From contig NC_057921.1 of assembly GCF_018873765.1 (NCBI RefSeq), forward strand, positions 16,366,604 through 16,430,603: 64,000 nt of DNA. Reading direction: 5' to 3'. The first letter of the stretch is position 1, and the number at the start of each line of letters is the position of its first letter. Made by a program: the position numbers and the translations under genes. The notes under the pieces were generated by a model, which saw nothing but the letters and a program-made list of their open reading frames with translations, searched no databases and was not told where the DNA came from. Below, in pieces: positions 23,251 to 36,004 of this stretch. The DNA comes from Telopea speciosissima (Eukaryota > Streptophyta > Magnoliopsida > Proteales > Proteaceae).

Positions 23251-25336
23251 ACACTAGGTTTAACTTAGGATAGGATGTGAACTAAAAACATGAACCTAGG
23301 ACACTAAACTTGAACATATAAGAACTTAGAAACACTAAAACTTGGGAGTCGAACACTAGCAGGAAAATTTCAGAATTCACTGTGTAGGAATCCAAAATTG
23401 CATAACATTTTAGACACACTTAGAAATTGAAATTACACCTGAAATTTTTACTGTAAGTACCTAGATATGCCTAGAGAAATTCCACAAAATCTCAGCTAAA
23501 TTGTGGTTGTAAATTTTGTATTACAGACTGTACAGTTGCTGTCAAAATCCAAAAACTGAGAAAGATGGTGTTAGTAGAGGGACTTACAAGTGGAGTTTTG
23601 ACCTGATTTTTTTGTAGTTTCAGCCTTATTGAGTCTAATTTCTACCATAAAAATACTGGAACTTATCGGATTCAGGAAGGTCAATTTTCAAATTATGCAT
23701 CAGGGTTTGGTCAAAATCTGCTCAATTTGGAAGCTTGACTTTGGAGAGACTAGAAACTTAGGTTAAGAAAATATTCTTTTGGGGATTTTTTATATGTTTT
23801 AAAACTCTAGGTTAGGTTTTTAGAAATTTGGTTTTATCAGGTCTGAAATCTCAGAAGTATTATTTTCCTAATTTCTACTATGAACGGACAGAATTGGAGG
23901 AGACAGAAATTTTAATGAGTTGGAATTTTGGGCGTGAGTTGTTGATCTTTTGTATTTGGGCATAATGCTTCCGTAAAGAATAAGACAGAGTGACAAAAAT
24001 CTTCCACCACCACCAACTAAGGATGAACATTGATTTTTGAAACCACATGAGAATTATTGAAGATGACTTTTAGTGAATCCTGAACTTAGAAACTGGTGGC
24101 ATAGGATTTTGAGCACAGAGACATTAAGCATAGGCTGAAACTCTCTGGTATTTTGTAGTGGATTTAAACTGTGGAGTGGGAGTGATATATTTTCTTTACC
24201 ATTTGATGAGACTTTTGTGGAAGACACTGTAGATTCATCTTGTCAAGTATAGATAGAAGGTAGAGTTATGTCGATCGATTTAATCCTTTTTTTTAAAGTG
24301 ACAGAGTTTGATGTCTTACTTGACATGAATTGATTATCCTCCTACTATGCTAGTTTTATTATTTTTGAGGAAACAATTTTGTTTGGTACGGAAGACAAGT
24401 TAAGACCTAGACTTTTGGGACCCTTCAAGATTGAAAATACATAATTTTGAGGATGAAATATTTTTTAAAGGAGGGGAGGATGTGATATCCTGAAAATTTT
24501 TGAAAACTTAATAGTGGAACATGCTATGGTAAAAAAGATTTGATTTATATTGTGAGGTGCATGTAGCGAGATTTGGAGATTCATGAATCTGGATGGTTTA
24601 CACAGAAGAATTTAAATGGTTTGAGCTTAAGTGATCCTACATGGATAATTGTTGAATGGTTGAGGACCAAGTCAATTATGAGTCAATTTATTGGTTAGTC
24701 TAACTCAAGTGTGAGTGGTTCAGTTATAGCAAAGTTTATTTTGGACCTTTGATATAGACTATGATTGAATAAATAAAGATATAGAGATAATGTCCAAGAA
24801 GTTTAAAGATTTATTTGGTCAAGTTTGCATATTACATTAGTGGCTCAAGAATAGTAAGCTTGATTTTGGTTCAGTTTAGCGATACAACGTTTTAACCAAG
24901 AACCAAGTTACCATGTTGGATATTATTTATATTGGTCAATAGATGTAGTCTGATCAAAGTTGAATTTTTAGAGTCTAATTTAGTAAATTGGTTAAATTTC
25001 TAAACATAATGACTTAAGCAATAATTGATGGGCAGTCAGAGAGCATGACTCAGATTTTGAGGAAATGCCTATTTGCTTTGGATCGCAAGGGGCAAGTCCT
25101 ATATAATCACACCATTTCATTGTGATAATTCTCTAGAGGAATCATGATATTCAAAAGGCTTTGTGGGAAAGAGGAGATGATATGCGTTACAAGTATCCGT
25201 AACTGTTTAGAGATCTAGATATTTAAATTTTGAGGAAGAAATTTCTTTAAGGAGGGTGGATTGTAATATCCCGACATAATGGGGAGATCCAGATATGTAA
25301 ATTTCGAGGATAAAATTTTGTTAAGGGGTGGAGAAT
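23251..25336 (+). mobile_element. Second internal region of the compound element
   Basis: Only about 2.1 kb separates LTR 2 from LTR 3, far short of a full gag-pol. A weak gag-like start (ATGCTTCCG, then CCACCACCACCAACTAAGGATGAA near 24000) and a protease-end remnant are all that remain. Polypurine/LTR-start junctions occur at 24470-24490, 25249-25270 and 25323-25345, so the region is a patchwork of element ends. Confidence 0.6.
24265..24366 (+). pseudogene. Ty3/gypsy protease C-terminal remnant
   Basis: One frame reads SIDLI....VTEFDVLLDMN-stop-LSSYYASF. It aligns with the conserved DFDVILGMDWL signature between protease and reverse transcriptase of plant Ty3/gypsy elements. There is a stop where the Trp of GMDWL should be. 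Nothing of RT follows. This remnant supports the Ty3/gypsy assignment of family A. Confidence 0.6.
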
Positions 25337-28032
25337 TGTAATACCCTGATTTTGGACTAGGGGTAATTTGATTTTTTTACCTAATACATGATTAGGGCAA
25401 GTCGAAGTGTAGGAACTTGGACTAGCTGAAAGTACACACATGCATGCATGGTAAGTAGTGTGCCCTTGTGTAACACCCTCATAAAGAGTTTATTTCTTGC
25501 CTAAGTGTAGAATTAGGGCTTTATTTATAACATATATAATTTGATTTAGAAAATAATTTATAGTTAGTAACCTAGCCTAGTGCTTAGATATTTAATTTAA
25601 TTTATTAGAGGTCTAAGGTTCTATTATTTATAGGTGCAATTAAATATTTTATTTTTTTCATAATTTTATAGGGCTTAGAATGGGCTTCCACGATTCTAAC
25701 TTGGGAGGTCATAGATTTTAGCTAGGGAAGTATTAAGGATTGATAAGGAAACGTGAGGTGGTAATCTCCAATTGATTGGAAACTCAAACTTGGAAAAATA
25801 AAGTCTTCATAAAATAACATCCTAACAAAAATGGAATTTTAACTAAAATTAAATTAGCAAATCTAAAATTTTAATTTAAAAATCTTAAGTCAAGATTCTT
25901 TTTAAAATATTTTCATTGGAGGATAAATAAATAGATGTAGTTAGAGACAAAATTTGATTCTTCCCACCTTCTTCCTTGTTAGGATTAAATCTCCATAACT
26001 AAATCCCAATCTTCATTCCTTTTATCATAAATTTGAGAGAGAGAGAAAGAGAGGGAGAGAGAAAAATTCATGGACTATAGAGAGGAAGAGAAGAAGAGGA
26101 AGGAAGGAGAAGAAGGAAATTCGGACTGTACAAAATCAGCAACTTGGAGCCCAATTTTGATCCTTTTTGGAATCGAATTGAAAAAATCTTATTTATTGAT
26201 AAAACATAGCCTCATCTCTTATCTTCACAACCCAACTTAAATCAACCTAAACGGAGATTGGAGCAGAGAGATATCACTGATTTATCGAAGGTAGGTCATT
26301 CTGTCAAAAATCTGTGTTTCCCAAATCCGAATTTATGCAATATATTGATGTTGATTTCATCATTACCTTAATTATAGGACTCTATTAAAGTGATTCTGAA
26401 TTAGAAAGATATATATCAACATTATTGAAGCATTGATTTGAGGTCATTTATAGAAACCTTAATTGCTTCACATAAGGTGAGTATTATATTTAATATTTTT
26501 CTTAACTATAAAATTTTATTTTGAAACATTGTTTTAAATATGAAATTTAATTTTAGATTGAGATTTATCATGCCAAAAACATATTTCATTTATGCTTTTA
26601 CTTAAATAAATTGTTCACACATGATTGCTTGCAAGGAATAATGATTTCCTTATGATTTAATTCACATATGTGTGTGCAAAATTTTTAATAATGTCATGTT
26701 TATAGACTAATGAATCCAATGCCTATTTGTTGATAGTATGATGAAGGTCTATGAATGATTCTTCATGATTATAACCTAATGCATGATGTTTTTGGATGAT
26801 GCATAAAAATTTGATTTTGTTTAGGGTTTATTTTTAATTTTCATTGATTTTAATGTTGGATAAGTGATTGCGAAGATTTTGCCCAATCTTCCCTATTATT
26901 ATTTTTCACTTTATGTATTGAAATGTTGATGAAAGTTACTATTTTTAAACTTTATTTTCATTCTTTTCAATAGCACGTGTTAGGGTGGAATTGGGGAGTT
27001 ACTAACCCTAAGTTCCGAACTTGGATGTATAGCTTTAAAATATAAGCAAACTCTTGATTGTTATTTTTTTCGTTTATCTTACCGGCATTGGTGAATATAT
27101 TAGTATAAGGATAAGTTTGCGAGTTTTTGAGCTACAGAGTTACCCTTATTGGAGCTATATGGACTACTAGAAAGAGGGGTGATGATAAAAAACTCTCCAG
27201 GAGGGCATTGCTGGTAAAACCTTCGGGGGCTTTGACTCGGTCTGGGGCAAGTTTGGTCACTAGTTTCTCCATTATTTTTCTGATGTTGAGAGGGGACTGT
27301 GGTGTTATAGTTGATCATAGCTGGAGTTCATACGCCGCTATCATGAGGGCCTTGACCAGTGTATGGTTACTACTAGCTCACACTAGTCCATTAGGGAGTG
27401 ATGTGGTTGTTATTTTATGTTCTTTCGATATATCTTTCGTTGATTGTTGTCATATATACTTTTCATTATAGTAGTAGTGATAAGCAAATATAGTTATGAT
27501 CATATTGTTTCTATTTTTTTTTTTTTGGATCTATATATACATACTATTGTATGTCTTTACATTTTGTATTACTTGTGCGTGTTTTCACATCTGTATAGTT
27601 GTTGTGGATTCACTTGCTAAACTTTTCCCGAAGCTTACTCTCACCATTTTTCAGATGAACAATTTTATGAATGTGAACCTGGTTATGAGGATGTACTAGA
27701 GGAAGAGGTCCAAGAGGACAAAGCATTTTGGAGTGGAAGATGACAACTACTATTAAAAATTTTACACTTTCTTTCAATCTTAGAAGAACTTATTATTTGC
27801 TTGAGTTTAATTAATTTTTAGAGATTGTAACCCTTATTTTAGAATTTTAAGTTTAAATTTGGAGTTTGTAATAGCTTAGTTTAACTACCCTACTTTATTT
27901 GATGTCTTAATCTATACATTTTAGACATGTGTTTGTGTTTTGGTTCTACTTCGGTTCATATCTCCTTGACATAAACGATCTTGTGGACCGTCAACATCCC
28001 TAAACCGCTAAGGAGGTTTTGGGGGCGTTATA
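25337..28032 (+). mobile_element. LTR 3 of the family-A element
   Basis: It is the uninterrupted 2,696-bp reference copy of the family: TGTAATACCCTG to CGTTATA. It is followed by GTTTA (28033-28037), the same five bases that precede LTR 1, and by no primer-binding site, so this is the outer 3' LTR. Confidence 0.85.
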
Positions 28033-28037
28033 GTTTA

Positions 28038-30160
28038 CCAAGTAGTGAGCTAGAACAGCCAAGTGGAAACATTCAACGGCTATAATGGAGCTCCAAATAG
28101 TTATTCCCACAAGCTCCAAGAGCCAAGGATGAAGGCAGCTAGCTAGGAGGGCAAGGTGAGCTCCAATGGGTTTTCAATGGAGGTGGAACCTCCCTTCTTC
28201 TCTCTCTCTTCTTCCTTCTAGCACCCTCTCTCTTCCTTTCTTGCTCTCCACGTTTTTGCCTCTTCTTGGTGTAGTGAAATGAGTGAAATGAAGAGAGAGT
28301 AGGGTTTTGGCTGGGTTTAGCTAAGTGGCTTAGGCCTTGTTAGGTTTGGGAATAGTTTTAAGGTCTAAAATGGGTTTGGTACATGGTGTAACCCAAATAG
28401 ACCATAGGTTTATGGGCTTAGGGTCTAGTTGAGTCATTTGGGTCCCAAATAGCCTAAAATAGGCAATGGCTAAGCCCTAGGCTAAGGCATGGTCGAACAA
28501 AGCTGGTCTTAGCTTCACAAAGACGCATTTCGACATCTGGCGGCTCATGCATCATCCGCCAGATATCTTGCTGTAAGAGCCGTTAGCCCCAAATGACAGC
28601 TTGAAGGTCCTACAGGGTTAGGGCCTCTTGGGTGGGTCCAAACAAGTGAGCTGGGTAATAATAGACATCAAATAAGAGGGTTGGATCACCCAATTTCCTA
28701 AGGGCATAATTGAAAATATAATAATGTAAAATGAACATACCTTCATTCCTCCAAGGAGGGTAGTTCCGGGGGAAGGTTGACATGTGTGGAATCATTGATG
28801 AACCTTCCTTGAATCCTGTCGATGAACTTCTCCTCAACAGGTTCACCATCTGACATATTGAAGACCCTATAGGTTGGTTTGGTGATGTTCCAGAGGTCCC
28901 CAACATAATAGAGCTCCACCCCTACACACAAGTTTAAATTAGTATAGGTTTGGTTACGGATGTAACACTAATAGGGTTACAATAGGGTTCCTATGGGCAA
29001 CCATGGGGTTACCCTTAGGGTAACATGGGCAACCATGGGGTGACCCAGATTTTCTAATACTTATAAACCGAAGATGATCCCATGACTATTCCTACAATAT
29101 TTATTATGGATAAGGGTTATATGTTAAGACATGAATGTCAGTGTAATTATATAATGGTTATGTGATGAGATGAGAATGTGCATGAAGGTTGTGAGGTGAA
29201 TGAGAATGATGGGGTCTAAGTGCCATCAGTGGGCACCGGACTTGGGATCACCCTGCGGTATTTACTTGTTGCTCATGTAGAAGTAACTTGCATTAGAGAT
29301 AACTGCTGCATTAGGATAGAAATGGGTTTGTGACCAGTCAGCCATTATTTCAATATCACAGTCATCGTACTCTTGTATGTGTATGAGTAAGCTAGAGAAG
29401 TTGAGAGGATAGCTAGGCCGACCGTTATTTTGGCACTATGGATTCAACCTCTAGCCTACGCATATGCATACACCTCTCATGCAATAGTTGTATGCTGGTT
29501 AGGATGTGATGTACCCTATACTACGACCCTTATCGATAGGGGCTTAGGTGTCGGCAAGCCCATGGACACGGCCCGTTGAGAAGTTTAGGTGCCGATCGTA
29601 TTTCGGATTGAACGCTAGGACATGTTTTGTATAGGGGGTTTGTGGACAATCTCATGGAGGAGTCCAGTACCAAAGGCTTCTATAGTAACTCGAGTTTGTC
29701 ATCATCGAATTATCATCCATTTTATGGCACTGGGACCCAGGATGCTACCTATGGGTTATAGTAGTACTAGAACTAGACTTAGTTGTGATGTTAGGTGGAA
29801 AATCACCAAAGGAATTCATGCATCATATGTACTGAGCATCATGTATACATACTTGTGCTTGCTTGTTTGATCTAATCACTCACTAGGTTTAGTGATATGT
29901 TGGTGTATATATTTAGTATGATTTTGATAAACTTGTGATGTTGGAATAGGATGCAACTTACTTATATGATATCATTCGTCTAGCTTCCGCACTCTGGTAT
30001 TATGATTATGTTATATTACTTCCACTTCTACTCCAATTATGGTCATATTACTCGGTTGATGAACTTGGTATTGCAAGGATAGATCCTGGTGTTGGTAGGG
30101 GATACGGGCTATCCTAGTCACACTACCTGGTGTTAAGGAGTGGGGTGTTTGGCGCTTTGC
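28038..30160. other. LTR-like DNA, right flank of the compound element
   Basis: It has the texture of an old LTR: a CT-rich block at 28190-28260, a perfect 9-bp hairpin ATCTGGCGG/CCGCCAGAT (28535-28564) and no coherent frame. Open frames at 28610-28931 overlap on one strand without recognisable content. I could not fix termini. Confidence 0.35.
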
Positions 30161-31521
30161 CAGTTATTTTTGTACACTTTTTTTTTTCAATTCAAATGAT
30201 CTTTTAGCAAAAAAAAAAAAAAAAAAAGACATAATTTTCTTATCTTAAAAATTGAGTTTCGTCTAAATATGTAGTTTTTGTGAGACTGTTGGACTATATA
30301 GTAGAAGACAACTACTAGAGTAGTTGATCGGTGCCTTGTCAATAGTGTAGTCTCCTAAGAGGTAATTGGTTCGACAATCATGTCTTCACCATGTGCCTTA
30401 AGAAAACCACTTCCCTCTTCCCCACTTCTCTGCTCATTTTCACACGGTCACTCTCTAGTATTTGTAGTCAAAATCCCATGGGGCAACCTAAATATATAGA
30501 CCGAAAAAAGAAGAAAAAAATGATATATAGTTCCCACAATGAGGTCAACAAGTTGACCCATTGATTGGAAATCGGAATTAATTAGATTGGTCTGACATCT
30601 TAATAGTAATGACATTCTCCTTTTGCCTAAAGGACATTAATGAAACCATTAATCATTAATGATATCTTACCAAAAAAAATCATTAATGGTATAAATTCTA
30701 TATATATAAGATTGAAAATTGGAATTACACAAACTAGTTTGACCTCTTACTAATGAAATTTCCATTTTTCCTAAATAACAAAAATGAAATCTTCAATTAT
30801 TAATTGTATAGACTAAATATCTATGAACTGATGTGTTCAATACTTGACCCTCTCCTAAGTAACCCTTTTTGCAACTCTAACCCATGACATGGTGCTCCAC
30901 TTTAATACCAAATGTTAAGTACATGACCGAGATGCCAAAAACTCCAGAGCTAATGGAATATGTTAAATCGAAACCTTTAACCTCCCATACTAGGTTAGCC
31001 CAATCTCACCCATATAATAGATCGAGTCCCATTGGGCACATAACATAATTAGATTCGAATCTGTTTTCTTAATTTATAATAAATGGGTCAAGGTTCTCTG
31101 CGGGGAAATGTGGCCCTAATGCGAGCGTGAGCCAAAGAGTGCATATTAGTATCATGGGGGTGGGCTTTTCGCCTTTCACGGGGGCGGGGTGGTAATTTTT
31201 CCCCCTCAGTGTATGGGCATAGGCAGTACACTCCTCTACAGAGACTTTTGTCTATAATAAATTTTCTCACTTTTTCTCTGATACACATTCTGGCAGTTAC
31301 CTCCAAATTATAAAAACATTTCTTAGACTGACTGGGTTTATTGTTCACATTAAAGACTTTCCATTTTTTGCGTCGAATTAAGATGTTTCTTGTCACATTC
31401 TTCAGTTATACATTTACTTGCCCCTTTTTTTTGGTAAGAATACATTTACTTTCTCAGTTTCCCATTTAATTTAGGATATGTGGGTACCCCTTTAACCTCA
31501 GCTTTAGTGGCAATTCTCAAT
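30161..31521. other. AT-rich intergenic DNA
   Basis: It contains a 19-base A run near 30210 and assorted AT-rich sequence. A G-rich piece at 31090-31250 looks like a degraded transposon end but shows no partner. No gene is visible. Confidence 0.35.
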
Positions 31522-31528
31522 TATAAAT
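31522..31528 (+). promoter_or_regulatory. Possible TATA box of the aspartic protease remnant
   Basis: TATAAAT lies about 60 bases upstream of the first ATG (31588), a plausible plant core-promoter spacing including a short leader. Confidence 0.35.
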
Positions 31529-31587
31529 CTCTCTCATGTCCTCAGCCATTGTGGTGACATTCCATTCCTTATCATCGAATAGCTTCA

Positions 31588-32966
31588 ATGGCTTTCATGG
31601 AGACTTTGTTATCTCTAATTTCTCAACTCTCAAGTTCTTTGCTACTACATGCAGCTGTTGAAGGTCCCAAGCCCATCACTCTAAGTCTCATTCACCCATT
31701 CTCGCCCCACTCACCTTTCTATTCAGGGAACATAACAGATATGGAGAAGATTGATATACTTATTCAGGGCACAAACGCTCGTATGCATCATCTAGTCTCG
31801 ATGATGAGAGAACAAAACTGGAATGGTAGCAGTGAGGTTGATTACATAGTGGCAACAGTGCAATCCGCTGGTTTTTACTTTGTAACCCAGGTTGGTATAG
31901 GTTCATTTCCACCTTATCTTGGCCGAGAGGGGATGCCTTATTTTTTGATGATTGACACTGGAAGTCAATTAACATGGGTTCAATGTGATGGTTGTGATCC
32001 TTGCTTTCCCCTGCAACAACCTAATTTCCCATACAGAATATCTCAGAGTTACAAGTGTATTCCTTGTGGTCATCCAACCTGTCCAACTTCAACCCAGGAT
32101 TGCTTTCAAACATTTTATGGATTCAGAATAAGTTATGGGGAGAACCCTCAGCCCTCAATAGCAGGAGCCATTATAAGAGAGAACTTAACCTTCCCTTCTA
32201 ATTCTAGACGTGCAGAAACATACAACATATTCTTGGGTTGTGGCTTTATGAGCTACCACTACGAATTTCCACAACCGAATAAAATTGGTGGAATTTTGGG
32301 CTTAGGGTCTAGAGGTACTGGAACTCTTCCCTTCCTGGACCAAGTAGGCAAAAAATGCTTTTCTTATTGCCTATCAAACTCTGAACACACCAATTCTCAG
32401 TTATATATTGGAGGTGCAAAGATGGTAGGACCACAAGTGCTATCAACACCATTGCTGAGAGGACCAAGTGAAGCACTACACTATTTGGACTTGCAAGATA
32501 TTAGTACCCAAAACATTCGTCTTAGACTATAGGGATTGTTCTTTGGGGGTTCTGCCATAGATTCAGGATGTCCAATAACTATACTTCTTCCTAATGTTTA
32601 TGCTCATGTGAGAATTGGCTTTGTTTAGTACTTCGCACAGTTTCATATTCAACCATACGATAGTGGAAGTAGACCAAGAGATTTGCTAGCATTAGATCTC
32701 TGTTTCCCTAATCTGTCTGGTTTTGATAGGTATCCAACTATGACATTCCATTTTAGAGGAGCTGACCTTGTTGTGCAACCTGCCGGTATATTTTTGGCAG
32801 GGAGAAATTATATTTGTGTTCTACTTAGATCAGACCCCGTTACATGATTGGAGCTTTTCAGCAAATGCAACATAAGTTCTCCTATGATTTTGAGCTGGGA
32901 GATAGAAGTCCAGGAGAAATTGGTGCTCTTTGCTTTGCTCCTAAGGATTGTGGGTCCCCTGCTTAA
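31588..32966 (+). pseudogene. Nepenthesin-type (A1B) aspartic protease, intronless, disabled
   Basis: The family comprises secreted or chloroplast pepsin-like endopeptidases. The 314-residue open part begins with a hydrophobic leader (residues ~1-25), then a prodomain-like segment and the first active site FLMIDTGSQLTW (Asp123), with clustered Cys after it (C133, C136, C139) as in nepenthesins. GGILGLG follows near residue 230. A TAG at 32530 ends the frame, but the same frame continues with the second active site AIDSG at about 32560 and another TAG at 32626. Near 32830 the frame shifts, after which MIGAFQQ and CFAPKDC, the usual C-terminal signatures, appear before TAA at 32964. Two stops and a frameshift make it a pseudogene. 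The single-exon layout and length (~455 residues if read through) fit the family. Confidence 0.8.
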
Positions 32967-33114
32967 GATTTTTGCCGTTGATATTGGGAGTAGGGTGGAT
33001 GCCTCTTCATCTTGAAGATAAGGAGCTGCAGAATGAAATATTTATGTCTTCTCTAAAATAGTTTGTACTCAGCAATCTAAATAAATAATTTCATTACATA
33101 ACCCTTTAGTCTCA

Positions 33115-33501
33115 TACCCAATGTGCTAACCCAGGACCATACTGGAAATGCCCTAAAACACTGGCTGCGAAAGCTATGTCCGGGCGAGTACGAACATGTG
33201 CACACGTTAGACTCCCTACTGCAGAAGCATAGGACTTGTCGGTCATAGAACTCCTCTCAATAACAATTCTAGGGCACTGCTGCTTGTAGGGGTGCAAGTT
33301 TAGCCCTATCGGCCCGAACCTGCCTGGCCCGCCCTGAGCCAAAATAGGATCTGGGCTGAGATAATTGGCCTTGAGGGCAGGTCATGGCTGGAAGTCTCTG
33401 GCCCTGAGTCCTGGTCAGGTCGGGCCAGGGTTGAGGCCTCTGGCTAAGCCTGACCCGGCTTGGCCTGACCCTGTTTTAAGTTATACTATAAAATATATAT
33501 T

Positions 33502-33538
<37 letters not shown>

Positions 33539-36004
33539 AATTTAAACGTCACCCACATTTGTTATACAATATATTATATATGAACATAATAAGTGATATA
33601 ATACATTTTATTATAGTGTTATTTTCATAAAATTGATAATTTTCTCTTTGGCCCATTCCAGCTTATGCATTTCCTTCCCCCCCCCCCCCAAGATCAGGGC
33701 CAATCAGGGTCAGCCCGGCCCGACCCAACCCTGAGAGCGGGCTAGAGTTGGATTTTTAAGGCCCTGAGTCAAGGTCTGGTGGGGCCTGGGCCCAGCTAAG
33801 GGGACTCAGGGTTAGGCTAGGGTTCTATAAAGCCCGGTCCAACCTGACCCTGTTGCAGCCCTAGCTGCTTGTTCGCTCTATCTCCTTTGCTGATTGGTAC
33901 ATCACTAGCTAAACAAGTAGACATATTAAACCTTTTGAGAACCTCTCAATATAAGCTTTTTAAGAAAGCCCTAGAAAACCGTACTTCCTATCACACTTGA
34001 TCTCAACACCAATGATAAAATTGGCCTCACCCATATCCTTCATTTCAAAACTCGCAGACAGAAAACTCTTTGTCTCAAGTAACAATATCATGTCACTACA
34101 TGCTAGTAAGATATCATCTACATATAGCACCAGGATGATGAACTTACTCCCACTGACCTTCAGATAGATACAATGATCTATTGGGTTCTCAAAAAACCCA
34201 AAAGAGACTACCACCTCATGAAACTTGAGGTACCACTATCTTGAGGCTTGCTGCAGACCACACAAGGACTTCTTCAGCTTACAAACTTTCCTCTCATTCC
34301 CCACAATCTCAAAACCTTCTGGTTGAACCATGTAAACATCCTCTACTAGATCTCCATTCAAGAATGCATTTTTAACATTGATCTAGTGTAACTCTAGATC
34401 ATAATGAGCTACAAGTGCCATAATGATTCTAAAGAATCTTTTGTGGATACTGGGGAAAATGTTTCATGGAAACCCACTCCTTCATGCTGCGTGAAATCCT
34501 TTGCTACTAATCTGGCCTTGTAGCGTTCAAACCTACCTTGAGAATCAGTCTTATTTTTGTACACCCATTTGGAGCCTATGGGTGCACAACCCTCTAGAAG
34601 ATCGACCAATTCCCAAACCTTATTGTTATTCATAGATAACAACTCATCTTGCATAGCCTCCAACCACTTTTAAGAGTTTGCACTACAGACAGCTTGCTTG
34701 TAATTGGTTGGATCCTCCTCTTACCCAATGTCAAATCACCATCAGTTAGGTACAACAAACAGTCGGATCCGATGGCAGACTTACGAGGTCTATTAGACCT
34801 TCTCAAAACCTCCTCTAGCTGGACTGGACCAATGGGATCAGCAGTTGTCACTGGCTCAATAGGTACCTCCTTAGTAGGTGTGGCCTGATAAAAAATAATA
34901 GGTGGTTGAAAACTAGTACTAGGCATTACATCAAGAGCAACAGTGCCCTCTTCATTAAATACAAGATTTCTAGGCTTAGGAAATCCACCACCATTCTCAA
35001 TGAACTTGGCATGACTGGTTTCCATAATCCTGTTAACCGAATTAGGACAGTAGAATTTGTAACCCTTGGACCTCTCAGCATATCCCACAAAGAAGCAATT
35101 GACCGTCCTAGGTCCAATACCCTTAAATGTGGGTTAAATAACCTTGCTTCAGCTCTGCAATCTCAGACATGCAAGCAATTAAGACTAGGCTTTCTTCCAA
35201 TCTAAAGTTCAAAAAGTGTCTTTGGAACTGATTTATTGGGCACTCTATTTAGCATATAAAAAGGTGACTTGATTCCTTCCCCAAAGGGACTCTGGAATTA
35301 CTACGCATGCTCCTCATCATGTCTTTTAGAGTACGGTTCCTTCTTTCTGCAACACCATTCTACTATGATGTGCTTGGCATAGAATACTGGGCAATAATGT
35401 CTTGCTCTTGTAAGTACTTGCTAAAGGGGCCAAATACTTGGGAAGAATCTCCATGCTTACCATAATACTCTCCACCTCTATCAGATCATACCATCTTGAT
35501 TTTCTTTGACAAATAGTTTTCAACTTCTTCTTTGTAAATCATAAAGACGTCCAATTAGTTTTACTTCTCAAAAAAGGTATAGGGGTACTCATAACGTGAG
35601 AAATCATCAATAGATGTAATGAAATACTGCTGGAAACTAGGTGTTGAAGTAAGAAATGGGTCACTAAAGTCTGTGTATCAACTCAAATAAACTAATTCTA
35701 TGAGCTGCCTTCATCTTCCTCGTTTTGGTCATCTTTCCCGTCATGCTGTCAACTCAATCATGTAAATCTTGAGAAAAACAATGGTCCAAGAATCTCATCT
35801 TTAACCAATATTTGACCTAAACATCTATGTCCTGATAAGCTATTGTTCAAATAAATTCTAACTACTCATGTGGCTTCAACAACAACCTCTACTCCACTAT
35901 CTACAAACACCATCACCTCATCCTTGTTGGGTATCCTCCTTCTGATGAATCTTAGAAACCTTCTTCTTATTTTTGTAAGATTCAACACCCTTTTGAGAAG
36001 TAGA
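33115..36004 (-). pseudogene. Ty1/copia polyprotein remnant
   Basis: Read from right to left, pieces of one pol appear in order. A pre-integrase segment (HDGK-like, 35740-35860) is followed by the integrase start ELIHTDF with DDFSRY. A GVAERRNRTL-type segment lies near 35330, in another frame. The integrase tail and linker are at 34630-35088, and RVT_2 starts at 34663-34409 (KWVYKNKTD, KARLVAKDFTQ). Then come the YVDDILLA catalytic block (34214-33960) and an RNase H-side piece with RPDIAFA (33250-33115). Multiple frameshifts, stops and deletions disable it. It is split by a MITE (33287-33863), and its 5' side ends where a solo LTR begins (36005). No LTR of its own was recognised. Confidence 0.75.
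33287..33863. mobile_element. hAT-type MITE with 8-bp duplication GCTGCTTG
   Basis: It begins TAGGGGTGCAAG and ends TTGCAGCCCTA, imperfect terminal inverted repeats. It is flanked by identical GCTGCTTG at 33279-33286 and 33864-33871, the 8-bp duplication typical of hAT elements. Inside are GGCCCG-rich arms, a TA microsatellite (about 33505-33534) and a 13-base C run (33677-33689). It has no transposase and lies within the copia remnant. Confidence 0.8.

Noticed and set aside
33505..33534. TA run as a regulatory or terminator site
   Set aside because: It is a microsatellite inside the hAT MITE with no gene beside it.
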